A DNA stretch of 64,000 nucleotides from Ryuthela nishihirai (lineage: Eukaryota; Arthropoda; Arachnida; Araneae; Heptathelidae), in the NCBI GenBank assembly GCA_038380435.1, contig JAWZYU010000057.1:1116001-1180000 (forward strand), written 5' to 3'. Positions 1 through 10,940 of the stretch are shown one piece after another (the first letter of the stretch is position 1; each line of letters starts with the position of its first letter). Made by a program: the position numbers and the translations under genes. A model generated the notes under the pieces. That model had not been told where the DNA came from, made no database searches, and worked only from the letters and a program-made list of their open reading frames with translations.

Positions 1-69
1 GGCATGAGAAAATGGCGGATTATGAGAAATAAGTCAACTCCTAAAATTCGTGCTGCCTGTGAATACGGG

Positions 70-150
70 TTAAATGATAAAGTAGGAAAAACACCGAGAT
101 GACGTCAGCAGTACTGTTTCGTTTGTGTTGTCAGCAGATTTTGTATAATA
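70..150 (+). other. TGACGTCA block 1 (forward)
   Basis: The palindrome TGACGTCA at 100-107 is preceded by AAAACACCGAGA and followed about 20 bases later by a GTTGTCAGCAG-like stretch. It is one of nine related blocks. TGACGTCA is the consensus CRE/ATF site, but here the whole 80 bp travels with repeats, so it may be a transposon terminus and not a host regulatory site. Confidence 0.6.
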
Positions 151-1104
151 TATTACACGCAGTTAAAGTTTTAGAAATGCTTTTCTTAATCATAATAATG
201 TTGCTTACCTAGGCAGCAACCATTTATATGTTTACGAACTGTTAAAGCTTTGTAAATTCCGGTTTTTGAAAAGTCGTTTTCGGTAAAAATTAGGTTTTTG
301 CGAGTAATCTCAAGATTAATATTATTGTTTTGGCCCAGAAATGAAAATTAAAAGTTATGTGCACGTCGTGGTGTAAATAAGATAGAAAATTAGGAATGGA
401 TTGGCATCGCACCTAAAGGGTTTTGCCGAACATTTGCGGTGTTTAAAAATTACGTTTACGGTGAATAAATATTTCGTTCTAGAGTGAATGGTGGGTAAAA
501 CTTATTTATTGAGAGATGAATTAAACAGTTGCAATTATATTTCTATAAATAGGAATTGAATACGAAATATTTGTGTTGACACGAAATAGGGTTCCCATTA
601 ATTGTAGCTATGGAAATGGCGTTTTTTGAACTACGTTATTTGCGTTTTTAGAGTTAAGATCGATAGGATAATTTTACAAATGCCAAGATGCAAAATAAAT
701 ATCCGGTGCAATACACTAATTATTTTATTAAGAGTAAAACTGAAATCTAAACGTGATTTGAAGTTTCATGTCAACTTTGCTTTTAATATTCTGTTTTTTG
801 CGTGTTAAATATTCCAGCGTTCGTGATTTATGTATAACGGCGACCAACGTTTTTATATTCGATATTACACGTAGGTCGTACAGGTGTGAGAGATATCTAA
901 TGCAAATGATATCGAATAAGATATTTTGCTACTAAGGTATTATGCCAATGTCACCTTTTATTTCGTCCATCAGATAGGTATTGTGAGTGACCTCAGGAGA
1001 AAATATGTTTTGGAAAATGTATTGAACTGAATAATAAACTGTGATTTCACAATATAGTTTTGTTGTATGGCTTTCACGAGACACTGAAAATGATTTTCCT
1101 CTTC

Positions 1105-1180
1105 ACATTATAGAAATTATGCTGTAAAGTAACGGGAACCGCGTTGCTGACGTCATCTCTGTGTTTTCTCCAATTTCTTA
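1105..1180 (-). other. TGACGTCA block 2 (reverse)
   Basis: TGACGTCA at 1148-1155 is followed by TCTCTGTGTTTTC, the reverse-strand form of block 1. Its orientation is opposite to block 1 within the same DR-A copy, giving an inverted pair about 1.05 kb apart. Confidence 0.6.
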
Positions 1181-1684
1181 TTATTAAGACGCACACATAT
1201 TTTAGTTTGCTTATTTATGGCAATACGTAGCTCTTACACGGTACACGTGGGATATTTTATCCTTTAACAAGTCTAGGCAAGGAAAGTTTTCGTTATTCGA
1301 TTATCTTTGGTTATTTGATGGCGATCCCCACTGCTACGTTATGTTCGATAATATTCGTTCCTATAATATTCACTAAATGGCTTCGGCCAGGTACGAGAAA
1401 TGAGAAGAGAAAGGAAGCTTAAAGAAACAAAACTTTGTTGCGGATATGGAGAGGTGTCACTTCCTTCGAAGTTGGAAAACAATTAAATCAACAATGTTAT
1501 TTTCAGACGTCAGCAAAGAATTATTACGATTACTTTCAAACAGTATACAGTTAATGAAATCTGTTGAAGTGAAACGTACGTAGTAGCGTCGACATTTTTC
1601 AGTTTTCTTCTAGGCGCGCTGGCAACGTGCATAACGCTAACGAAAAAAGAAAACGCGATGCAGAAGGCAGGCAAAAGATCTGCC

Positions 1685-2056
1685 TACCTCTGAGCGGCAC
1701 TTTTTTGCACACCATGGGCTAAATGGCCAGGTCACATGGACCCCGAAGGCTCAGAGAAGGTTGGGGGAGGGGACCCACTGGCACAGCTGTTGGGAGACAG
1801 ATGGTAGCCTCCCGTCTAGATCATCCAGCGTGTTCTTTAACGTGCACAGGGTATGTCTCTCCCGCACACGGGGCCGCGGCTTAACGTCCCATCCGACGGA
1901 CGGCGGCCTTTCCAAGCCCATCGGTGTCCCCTACTGACCGTGGGCAGGGCGGGGAATTTTGCGGAGAAAAATCTCAACGCTGACCCAGCTGGGACTCGAA
2001 CCTGGGAGCTACAGATTACGAGCCTGGCGCGCTACCGACTGAGCCACCCTCGCCCC
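1685..2056 (-). mobile_element. SINE-A, near full length
   Basis: This tRNA-headed SINE lies on the minus strand. The tRNA-like head is at the right end, with an A box (TGGCTCAGTCGG-like) and a B box read on minus as GGTTCGAGTCC. The body carries GGGACGTTAAGCCG and CACGTTAAAGAACACGC and ends in GTGCCGCTCAGAGG. It matches the family consensus shared with the copies at 23979, 38413, 39870 and 56087. Confidence 0.9.
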
Positions 2057-2061
2057 TGTCT

Positions 2062-3199
2062 CCACGGTGTCAGATTGTTAATAAAACCAGTAAAGTTTGA
2101 TAATTAAATTAATCAACCCCATTTATTTAAGCTGAAACGTTATAGTGGAATGGTATGTAATTTCCGGCTTTGATATTAAATTGCATTCGCATAGTTTAAA
2201 TATTAACTTTTCTGAAATATTATAATATTACTATTAATCGTTGCTAACTGTAGTTCGATTCTTGTGTAGGTAAAATTTACGTGGTCTATGAACTTTATTC
2301 TAAATATACGTAATAAAATATATTATGGAAAAGAAGAAATGAATTGAGAGTAAAATTTGACACTGAAGTTAAAGCGAATATATGGTTGCTATCGTAACTA
2401 AGGGCGACACGTGTGAAGCTATCTACCTGCACGTGCCATTGTAAAATATTTGACCAATCGTAGAAGAGGAACACGAACAACCGTTGGGAATGGCGGTAAC
2501 AAGCAAATACTTCATTAGAAACAAAATTAACGCCACCTAGAGGAATTTATTTCATTTAGCAATAATTGTCGTACGTGTGAATTTAATTAAGTACATAAGT
2601 TTTATTTATGCATTCATGTTTCAAAACTTTAATCAACACTATTTGAATATTAGCACATATAGTATGTTGGAATATAAATTTAGGACACTTTTTTGGGTGA
2701 GGGGAAATGTGAATTTTTTTTGTTAGAGTTCAACTTATTTGGACTTTCGACCTGAAATTTCGCACTGCAAACTGTACCTTAACCTGAAACATTCTGTGAA
2801 AATTTGGAGCGTGTACATTGATTTCCTCAATGAGTTATGACTGCCAGAGACAGGTAGTAAATGACACTCCTCAACTCGCTAAGTTATGACGCTCTATTCC
2901 GTATCATCTCATTCGGATAAAATTTACGAACAATAATAGGTTTTAAAACACAAAAAATACCCTTGATAATTAACAGACATTAGAAAAACTATTTTATTTT
3001 ACTACTTCAACTGATGCAGTATTTAATTAGTAACGCAAGTTCAGATGTTTAACAGCAGTGATATCTGTTTATTTAGTCTGAAACCCTAACAGAAACAAGT
3101 TTATAGGAAGGGAGATCGGAATAATCTACATTTCATTGGGCAGAGCGATAAATATGTTTCGGTTTCCATTTCTATTTAAGTACGGAACTCATAAAGAAT
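2062..3199. other. Unassigned AT-rich stretch
   Basis: I see no coding signal, RNA gene or recognised repeat in this AT-rich stretch. The short minus-strand open frame at 2295-2480 has no recognisable motif. Confidence 0.5.
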
Positions 3200-3274
3200 C
3201 CTCAGCATTGAGATTTATCTCCGCAAAACTCCCCGCCCTTCCCACGGTCAGTACTGGACACCGATAGGCTTGGA
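3200..3274 (+). mobile_element. SINE-A fragment
   Basis: Only the segment from GAGATTTATCTCCGCAAAA to the CACCGATAGGCTTGG region remains. Both ends are truncated. Confidence 0.75.
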
Positions 3275-3493
3275 ATACAATATTCACAATATAAAAATAT
3301 CCATAACAGCGACATAATTTCAACGAATTTCTGTTTTACAGACTACACAGGGATTAACTGATTAGCCGAGGAGTCATTTCATACCCTAAATATTTAACCT
3401 CTAATGATTATTTTATTTCCTAATCCAAAGAGGCATAACGTGTTAGGGAAAAGAGTGAAAATATCTTCATAAATATAATAAAGGAAAAAAAAA

Positions 3494-3590
3494 ACACCCC
3501 CTCAAGCAGCTGCTTGTAACAGCGATCTGACAGGAGCCTGTCAGTTTCTCCGCCATAGTCGAACGTCTGTGAGGGTGGTGACCCCTTTGA
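3494..3590 (-). mobile_element. SINE-B 3' fragment
   Basis: On the minus strand this matches the SINE-B tail (AGCAGCTGCTTGAGG) and the CTGACAGGAGCCTGTCAG palindrome. The tRNA-like head is missing. Confidence 0.75.
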
Positions 3591-3629
3591 TTACTTTAAT
3601 ACGCCATATAGGAGATATGCGTTTGGTTG

Positions 3630-3765
3630 GGTTGTTTTATCTCTGAACGGTAGTTATTTAGACACAAGGGTCTAAATGGCGACGTCATAAAGAACCAGAG
3701 GGATCAGTTTAGGTTGCGGGAAGGTGACCGAATGGAACAGCTGTTATGAGACAGATGAAAAAAAT
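3630..3765 (-). mobile_element. SINE-A tail fragment, diverged
   Basis: This is a diverged copy of the SINE-A tail. GGTTGGGTTGTTTTA, CTAAATGG and GGAACAGCTGTT are recognisable. Confidence 0.65.
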
Positions 3766-3797
3766 AGAAGATTGGTTCCAGACGTGAAAAAAACATA

Positions 3798-3960
3798 CCC
3801 AGTCAAGCAGCTACTTGCCACAGAGATCTGACAGGAAGCTGTCAGTTTATATGCCATAATAGAAGGTCTGTGAGAATGGCAGGACCTCAGCAGAAAAACG
3901 ACACATTCGACCATGCGTTACCCGGGACTCGAACCCAGGTCTCTTAGACGTGAAAACAGA
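3798..3960 (-). mobile_element. SINE-B
   Basis: This near-complete SINE-B on minus ends at the B-box region (GGACTCGAACCCAGG on plus). It shows the CTGACAGG palindrome, CAGCAGAAAAACGACAC and the GCTACTTG-type tail. Confidence 0.85.
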
Positions 3961-4157
3961 ATACAAATGAGTTGTTTTCAAACAAGTCATGAAAATCTTG
4001 AAGTCTTTATTTCATTTTTATTAATTTTAAGACATTTTTAATTTTATAAAGTTAGAAGTTTTCAAATTAAAACCTGCCGGTTTGGTTTTAAAGAAAATAA
4101 ATATATACAGAATTTTTCAATTTTTTTAAATTTTTTTTTTATCTTTGTCGTGTTGTT

Positions 4158-4566
4158 TAACTCAGTCGGTAGCGCGGCAGGCTCGTAGTGTGTAGTTCCC
4201 AGGTTCGAGTCGCAGCAGGGTCAGCGTTGAGATTTATCTCCGCAAAATTCCCCGCCCTGCCCACGGTCAGTAGGGGACACCGATGGGCTTGGAAAGGCCG
4301 CCGTCCGTCGTATGGGACGTTAAGCCGTGGTCCCGTGTGCACGTTAAGGAACACGCTGGATGGTCTTTACGGGAGACTACCAGATGTCTCCCAACAGCTG
4401 TTCCAGTGAGGACCGTCCCTCAAACTTCTCTGAGCCTTCGGGGTCCATGTGGCATGGCCATTTAGCCCATGGTTTGCAAAAAAGTACCATACCGCTTTTA
4501 CGTTAAAGAACACGCTGGGTGGCTTTGACGGGAGGCTATCATCTATCTCATAACAGCTGTTTAGCG
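4158..4566 (+). mobile_element. SINE-A with partial second tail unit
   Basis: The head (CTCAGTCGGTAGCGCGG; B box AGGTTCGAGTC) and body are present. The tail reaches CCATTTAGCCCATGG and is followed by a second TACGTTAAAGAACACGC unit that breaks off at about 4566. This is a small version of the tail arrays found elsewhere in the window. Confidence 0.85.
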
Positions 4567-4572
4567 TCCCCC

Positions 4573-4790
4573 GAATTTATTTATTATTAAAAGTTGAGAA
4601 ACATCCTGAAACAAATTTTAGAGAATATAATAACAGGAATACGCTGTGATGCATACGAATAAACCTCTTTGTAAGCTGGATGCTTTTAAATGTAAACAGA
4701 ATCAATTTGAATATCTGACTGGAATTGCATAGAATAAAATGCATATGATATCATATAGCGCTCAGTGTTGGTAGTTTTACAGGTGATCAG
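4573..4790 (+). repeat. Inverted duplicate of 16258-16455
   Basis: The reverse complement of this segment lies at 16258-16455, including GCATATGATATCATATAGCG. In both places the segment abuts the end of a SINE-A tail, so SINE and flank were duplicated together. Confidence 0.8.
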
Positions 4791-5155
4791 CATTTTTTTT
4801 TTTGTACACAATGGGCTAAACGGCCAGGTCACGAGGACCCCGAATGCTCAGAGAGGGTTGGGGGAGGGGACCCACTGGAACAGCTGTTGGGAGATAGATG
4901 GTAGCCTCCCGTCAAGGCCATCCAGCGTGTTCTTTAACGTGCACAGGGTTTGGCTCTCCCGCACACGGGGCCACGGCTTAACGTCCCATCCGACAGACGG
5001 CGGCCTTTCCAAACCCATCGGTGTCCCCTACTGACCGTGGGGAGGGCGGGGAATTTTGCGGAGATAAATCTCAACGCTGACCCACTTAGGGACTCGAACC
5101 TAGGAACTACAGATTACGAGCCTGGCGCGCTACCGACTGAGCCACCCCCGCCCCC
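4791..5155 (-). mobile_element. SINE-A, near full length
   Basis: A complete minus-strand SINE-A whose head ends at the GCCACCCCCGCCCCC boundary (5155). The B box reads GGTTCGAGTCC on minus with minor changes. Its tail end joins the duplicated segment at 4573-4790. Confidence 0.88.
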
Positions 5156-5159
5156 AATG

Positions 5160-5636
5160 TGGTTGATTGTAGAATTCAGGAAGAATACCTAGCAACGATT
5201 TTTTTAGAAATTAGTGATCTGACAATCTTCGTATACGTTCAGGAAGGAAAATTATTAAAAAAGAAATCGTTCGCAGATTTTTTTCCTGAATTCTGTAATC
5301 AACCATATTGTTCGGATAATTTTTTGAGCGAGTGTACACGGTTGCCAGATCGCTAATATATATATTAAAAAAAATCGTTGCCAGATATTTTTCATGAATT
5401 CTGTAATCAATCATATTGTTCGGATACTTTTTTGAGCGAGTGTACACGGTTGCCAGATCACTAATATGTAAAAGAAAAAGAAAATCGTTGCCAGATATTT
5501 TTCATGAATTCTGTAATCAACCATATTGTTCGGATACTTTTTGAGCGAGTGTACACGGTTGCCAGATCACTAATTTATAAAAAAAATCGTTGCCAGATAT
5601 TTTTCCTCAATTCTCTAATCAACCATATTGTTCGTT
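5160..5636. repeat. Tandem repeat of Tc1-like terminal sequence, about four units
   Basis: About four units of roughly 115 bp contain GTTGCCAGATCACTAA, ATCGTTGCCAGATAT and GGATACTTTTTTGAGCG. The first unit is inverted relative to the rest. The same sequence occurs at 32462-32680, 32930-33052, 39330-39600 (beside a Tc1 transposase remnant) and 60245-62385. It resembles a Tc1-type terminal inverted repeat with its subterminal sequence. Confidence 0.75.
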
Positions 5637-5974
5637 ACAGTATGCGTAGATATATTTCTATATCGTAAATGATCAAACGGTAGTTTTTTTATGTACAGGG
5701 TTTCACATCTGTTTGACCCATTACCGCCTGTCTGGAGAGCCTTCAACAAAAAGAGAGAAAATAAATATGCCTAAACAAGCAATTCCTTCCATTGGTGTAA
5801 GATATGTTAAAGATTTTTAATTTATTTTAATAACATTCCAAATAATTTACTTATTAAGATTTTATTTAAATGATCCGAATATTATAAAAATATTTACCAA
5901 AATTAAAAAAAGAAATTATTACCAGTTAATATTTTAGGATTAGAAATTCTTTCGATTTATACACTTAATTTCTG

Positions 5975-6060
5975 AAATATATTATAGAAATTATAGTGGC
6001 AACACTAGACATTCCACTGCTGACGTCACGTCCGTGTTTTCGCGATATCGTTTGTAATCC
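5975..6060 (-). other. TGACGTCA block 3 (reverse)
   Basis: TGACGTCA at 6021-6028 lies between TAGTGGCAACACTAGACATT and GTCCGTGTTTTCGCG. It is in the left arm, and its mirror is at 13101-13108. Confidence 0.6.
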
Positions 6061-6329
6061 TTATTTAACCGCTGTATTCTTCTAGTAATTTAACTTTTAA
6101 TTTATATTCACACGTTATAGTTTTTTATCTGAGGAAGTCATACAATCTGTAGCCGAATTTCTTATCACTGTGGTAAATAATAATTATTGATGACACATTT
6201 GAAATTTCGGTAGGAGAATAGATAGTTTCGTCGGTGCAGTGTAAAATTTTACCTTTAGGCCTTTGTAATTACTTTACAAGTTATTGGTGTCGCAGAATTG
6301 GCTGGTACAGCTCTCTGCTGTTGTGCTGT

Positions 6330-7170
6330 CCAACTGATTCTTCGGCTTTGTCAGCCAAAGATTATTATCAGCAGCTAACTGATCCTTTACACGTTTATTA
6401 AGCTCTATATAATGTTTTCTATTAGGCTTAGTATTGATTCAGGACATTCCTGTAGTTCTTTCTTTCTAAAATAAACTCAAGTGCCTTGTCACTCGGATAA
6501 TTTGGCGTCCTCTGCTTCAATTTACGTAATAGAGTACTGTTAGTTTCCAAAAAAGTCTATTTTAAGTGGTCACAATTTTCCTGAACTTCAGTAGCAAGCA
6601 AACCACGACTGTCATAATGAGTAAGTAACCTATCATGATAAGATGTACTCTAATTAGGTCTTTCACAGCTTCATAATTAAAGGCAAATTTTTTAACCTTA
6701 ACACAACACTTCTTAAGTTCAAATCGCAAAATGCTTTTAACAAGATAATTGACAGATCCAATTTTAGCTTCCGAATATGACCTGTTCTTTGTAACAGAAG
6801 TAGTCCATTTGCTGTTAATTAATATATAATCTATAACGTTCTTATGCAGCCCATGAGATGAAACCCACGTGTACTTATGTATGTCGCGGTGTTTGTAATA
6901 AGTGTTAGTTATTCTGAAACCATTGAGTTCAACATTGGCATTGACGTCACGTAGAACAAGGGTAACATCACATTTCTTCACAGAATTCGAAATACCTTGA
7001 AGTTGTGTGTAAAACCTATTTTCTCATCGTCATCGGCATTCACAGTGGTGTCATAACAGTAGATAAGATTGAAGTCCTTAACGCTTGTCTGTAATTTTCT
7101 GTAAACAACCTTTCATTAATATCCTAGAAGAGCATCACTAGCGTGTCACGCCTTGGTGATGTTTATTGTC
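6330..7170 (-). pseudogene. RTE-type LINE endonuclease fragment (left arm)
   Basis: Minus-strand translation matches the C-terminal endonuclease part and following linker of the family: residues like NTYYKHRDIHKYTWVSSHGL and IDYILINSKW, then the linker before the RT domain. The fragment is truncated at both ends and interrupted by stops and frameshifts. The SDH motif of the endonuclease reads SVN here (SDH in the right-arm copy), so a catalytic residue is lost. It lies inside the inverted-repeat arm and is mirrored at 11960-12850, so this insertion predates the inverted duplication. Confidence 0.8.
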
Positions 7171-8189
7171 TTTCTTCACCGAAAATTTAAGATACGGTGA
7201 ATCCGAAAAACTTTTGAAAGAGGTACTAGGTTAAAAGGAATGCATCTTATTTCTGCTCCATAATTTTTAGTAAATTTGGTATAGAAGATATCGAAAAATG
7301 TAAGTGCGGAAGAGGAAACAAACCCCTCTGTTGGGAATACGAAACAATGTAAATGTCATTTCCTCTGGACTGTGCAAACAATACATCCTCAATCGTCACT
7401 CTCAGATGTCATTCGCCTATTATTGAAAACGTCCAACGCTTTTCTCGCTGTTCCATTTGCCGCGTTAGCTATTAAAATATGGCGAAGAAGTCATCCTATT
7501 TTGAGGGTTTGTAGTTATCAGAGCTTTTTGCCTATCGCGAACAGATTTGAGTATAAGAAGCAGCCATAGGCAAGGCCCGAGCGGTTGATAAATAGCGTCG
7601 GCCTGTCCTTCTGTAACCCACAACTCTGCAGCTCGAAAAGTATCAGCTGAATCAAGTTAAATAATATTCGTGAAGTGTTTGTGGTTCTTTTATATTTTCC
7701 TTCAGGTAAGTAACTTTGTAGTGAATAATTAGTTTAGAGAAGAGGTAATCTAATTCTACACTTTGTAGCCTAAGAGCTATGAAATTTCGGTCGGTTTCGA
7801 ACCGACAAATAGTATGCAGCACATTATTCTGATTATGGGATATAAAATTGATAGTTAACCGCTATTTGTCGGTGTTGACCACTTTATTTTGGCTCGTCAT
7901 ACAGACATTATTCATTTCCTATGCTTTTCAGGTGCCCTACCGAACGGCTACAGAATTTCCTTGTTATGCCAGTGAGAAACTTTACTTGGAAGCTCTAAAA
8001 TATGCATTTAATGGAAAAATGTCACTGATGATAAATTAAAGTTCATAACCAAATATTTTTTTAAATATAGGTTTTAAAAAATATTGTTTTAGCATTTAAA
8101 TGGTTGCGGAAACTGGAATGGTTAACAATAATCTTCAGTGGTATGCCAGTGAGAAACTGGATTTATTATTTCAGCAGGTAAATTAGAAT

Positions 8190-8275
8190 TACAAATCCTA
8201 TCGCGAAAACACGGACATGACGTCATCTCTGGTATGTCCAAGTGTTGCCACCATAATTTCTATAAGATTTTTCAA
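8190..8275 (+). other. TGACGTCA block 4 (forward)
   Basis: GCGAAAACACGGACA precedes TGACGTCA at 8218-8225, followed by CCAAGTGTTGCCACC. It is inverted relative to block 3 in the same arm, 2.2 kb away. Confidence 0.6.
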
Positions 8276-8833
8276 AACCAAAGTATGTATAAATCAAAAC
8301 ACTTCTAATCCTAAAATATTAACTGGTAGTTATTTCCTTTTTTTTAATTTTGGTAAATATTTTTATAATATTCTGAATTATTTAAATAAAATCTTAATAA
8401 GTAAATTATTTTGAATGTTATTAAAATATATTAACTTTAACTTATGTTAAACCAATGAAAGGAATTGCTTGTTTACGCATATTTATTTTCGGTCTTTTTG
8501 TTGAAGGCTGTCCAGACAGGCGGTAACTAGGTGGCTTTCACAAAACGCGTTTCCCTATGGTGTCCAACGAGAAATTCCTAGATCGAGGCTAGGTGTGAAT
8601 CTCTTACGTATGTCATAGGCAACTTTGTCCTTAGGGGTAAAGAACTCGTTTTCCTGTGTTCCCAAAGGACAACCCTGTGGTTTAATCTAAGGCTTCTATT
8701 ACACATTTCGCTGTACTGTACATTACCTTCTTCTTAGCTCTGAACAATGTGTTTCCGTGTAGTGGGTAAATTATATATTTATCGCCAAGTTTTTTATATA
8801 TTTATCGCCAAGCTGCTGATAAGAATCTTTGAC

Positions 8834-9643
8834 TTGATGTTTTGGCTGACAAAGCCAAGGAAGCAGTTAGACAACAGAACAGCAGAGAGCTGTACCAGAT
8901 AGTTAATGTTTTATGTGGTAGAAACCAGACAGGAATACAAGGATTGAAGGATAAACAAGGTAAGGTTATAGAAGGTGATGATTCTGTCATGGCTAGTTGG
9001 GCTGAGCATTTCAGTGATGTTCTAAACAATGCGGTTAGTTCTATTCCCATTGTTTGCAAAGATGATAGATGCATTGATGCCTTTAATGTTGGCCCTATAA
9101 GATAATCTGAAGTTAATTTGGTAGTAGGGTAGGTTTGGTTATAAACAGAGAGAAAACTAAAGTGATGAATATTAGTCAGGCAGGCTGTGATTCAGTTAAT
9201 CTGAATGGTTGCAGTCTTGAGCAGGTGTCACAGTTTAATTATCTTGGGAGCTATGTAACTGATACTGGTGATGTGAGGCATGAGATTAACAGACGAATAG
9301 GGATTGCTGCCTGGACTTTTAAGAATCTATGGAGAGTGTGGAGAAATAGGCGTATACACCTAAAGATTAAAATTAGACTTTATAACAGTTTGGTTGCTTC
9401 TAGGGTTAGTTATGGTAGTGAAACTTGGACATTTTGTAAACAAGATAACAGGAAACTAGATGCTTTTGATTCCAGATGCTTACGCAGTATCTTGGGCATT
9501 AGGTGGTTCAACTTTGTAACTAATGATGAGGTTAGGCAAAGGAGTTTGCAACCTCCTTTAAGCAGCATATTTTGCAGAGAGAGACTCCCTTGGTTTCGCC
9601 ATGTTGCCCGTATGAATAATTATAGATTGGCGAATAATAATTG
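8834..9643 (+). pseudogene. RTE LINE fragment with RT core deleted (palindrome spacer)
   Basis: The first part (8842-9100) translates as the pre-RT linker (AVRQQNSRELYQIVNVLCG). The sequence then jumps at about 9125 to the region after the catalytic YADD box (GLVINREKTKVMN) and runs to FRHVARMNNYRLAN. Roughly 280 codons holding RT motifs A to C are missing, so the copy cannot encode an active RT. Stops and frameshifts are present. It sits in the spacer between the two inverted-repeat arms. Confidence 0.88.
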
Positions 9644-9654
9644 ATATAATTTGA

Positions 9655-10336
9655 GTTTTTTTTTTTTTTTTTGAGATTTTTGGAGCTTTGCGTACCGGGA
9701 ACACATTACAGTGTAATAAGCAACCATTGGCAAGGTTTATACGATTAAAAAATACAAACGGACTGTATTCCATATGCCCTTCTCTAAACCACCATTCTGC
9801 TGTTCGAAAAAATATCAGGTGAATCAAGTTTAATAATATTCATAAAGTGTTTGTGGTTCGTTTATAAATTCTTTCAGGTAAATAACTTTCTAGTCAATAA
9901 TTAATTTACAGTAGAGGTAATCTAATTTTCCACTTTTTAGCATGAGAGTTATGAAATTTCAACCGAGAGCTACTATACAGCACATTAATCTGATTATGGG
10001 ATATAAATTTTATAGTTAAACGCTATTTGTCGCTCTCGACCACAAACGACCCTTTTCATTTCGACTCGGATTTTGTAAAGCTCGCTCAGTAGAACTAATG
10101 GTTGTCCGAGGAAAAAAAATTCTTTGCTTAATTTTTGATTTCTTCATTTCCCTATTCGTCGTTACAGTATGCGTAGAAATATTTCTATATCGTAAATGAT
10201 CAAACGGCAGTATTTTTATGTACAGGCTTTCAGATCTATTTGCCCATTATCATGGACGAAGTTCGAAACCAACGTCTGATATTCGCAATAGATATATCGA
10301 GCTGATAGGGTGACGTAACGAGCCCAAGAAATGTCA
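9655..10336 (+). repeat. Diverged third copy of arm segments
   Basis: 9715-10045 is a diverged direct copy of 7555-7880 in the left arm, sharing GTGTTTGTGGTTC and CTGATTATGGGATATAAA. 10085-10260 is the reverse complement of 13430-13580, including TGGTTGTCCGAGGAAAAAA. The spacer therefore holds a rearranged partial copy of the element forming the arms. A poly-T run at 9657-9672 marks the junction with the LINE fragment. Confidence 0.75.
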
Positions 10337-10854
10337 ACTTGGCGATAAATATATAATTTACCCACTACACGGAAACGCATTGTTCAGAGCTAAGAAGAAG
10401 GTAATGTACAGTACAGCGAAATGTGTAATAGAAGCCTTAGATTAAACCACAGGGTTGTCCTTTGGGAACACAGGAAAAAGCGTTCTTTACCCCTAAGGAC
10501 AAAGTTGCCTATGACATACGTAAGAGATTCACACCTAGCCTCGATCTAGGAATTTCTCGTTGGACACCATAGGGAAATGCGTTTTGTGAAAGCCACCTAG
10601 TTACCGCCTGTCTGGACAGCCTTCAACAAAAAGACCGAAAATAAATATGCGTAAACAAGCAATTCCTTTCATTGGTTTAAGATAAGTTAAAGTTAATTTA
10701 TTTTAATAACATTCAAAATAATTTACTTATTAAGATTTTATTTAAATATTTCAGAATATTATAAAAATATTTACGAAAATAAAAAAAAGGAAATAACTAC
10801 CAGTTAATATTTTAGGATCAGAAGTGTTTTGATTTATACATACTTTGGTTTTGA

Positions 10855-10940
10855 AAGATCTTATAGAAATTATGGTGGCAACACTTGGACATAGCAGAGA
10901 TGACGTCATGTCCGTGTTTTCGCGATAGGATTTGTAATTC
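10855..10940 (-). other. TGACGTCA block 5 (reverse)
   Basis: TGACGTCA at 10901-10908, with GGTGGCAACACTTGGACAT before it and GTCCGTGTTTTCGCG after it. It is the mirror of block 4. Confidence 0.6.

Larger units (their letters stand above)
1..1600 (+). repeat. DR-A repeat, copy 1 (unrecognised interspersed element)
   Basis: This block is repeated in direct orientation at 19190-21067, with near-identical sequence over most of its length. Copy 2 carries about 300 extra bases (19360-19661) that are absent here after position 235. Both copies keep a short open stretch of about 50 codons near the 3' end (here about 1425-1580, beginning NFVADMER). Two blocks centred on TGACGTCA (100-107 and 1148-1155) face each other inside the copy and could be internal inverted repeats of a 1.1 kb element. 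No transposase or RT motif is visible. I do not recognise the family. It could be a non-autonomous DNA transposon or the UTR of a larger element. Confidence 0.75.
5632..8791 (+). repeat. Left arm of a 3.16 kb inverted repeat
   Basis: The reverse complement occupies 10337-13499. The outer edge is TCGTTACAGTATGCGTAG and the inner edge ATATTTATCGCCAAG. The arms are nearly equal in length (3160 and 3163 bp). Two short open frames inside them (7372-7569 and 7848-8039) differ from their partners by only two residues each, so the arms are very similar. The arm contains two TGACGTCA blocks and a LINE endonuclease fragment. No transposase is visible. Confidence 0.9.

Noticed and set aside
626..808. 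60-codon plus-strand frame in DR-A copy 1
   Set aside because: AT-rich, no motif, and not kept in the corresponding region of DR-A copy 2.
1853..2107. 84-codon frame starting MSLPHTGPRLNVPSDG and similar frames at many loci
   Set aside because: It is the translation of the SINE-A body read on the reverse strand. It recurs wherever a SINE-A copy lies and is not a protein family.
7372..8039. Two short frames duplicated perfectly in frame in both palindrome arms
   Set aside because: Their conservation is explained by the recent inverted duplication of the DNA; no start context, domain or further homologue is visible.
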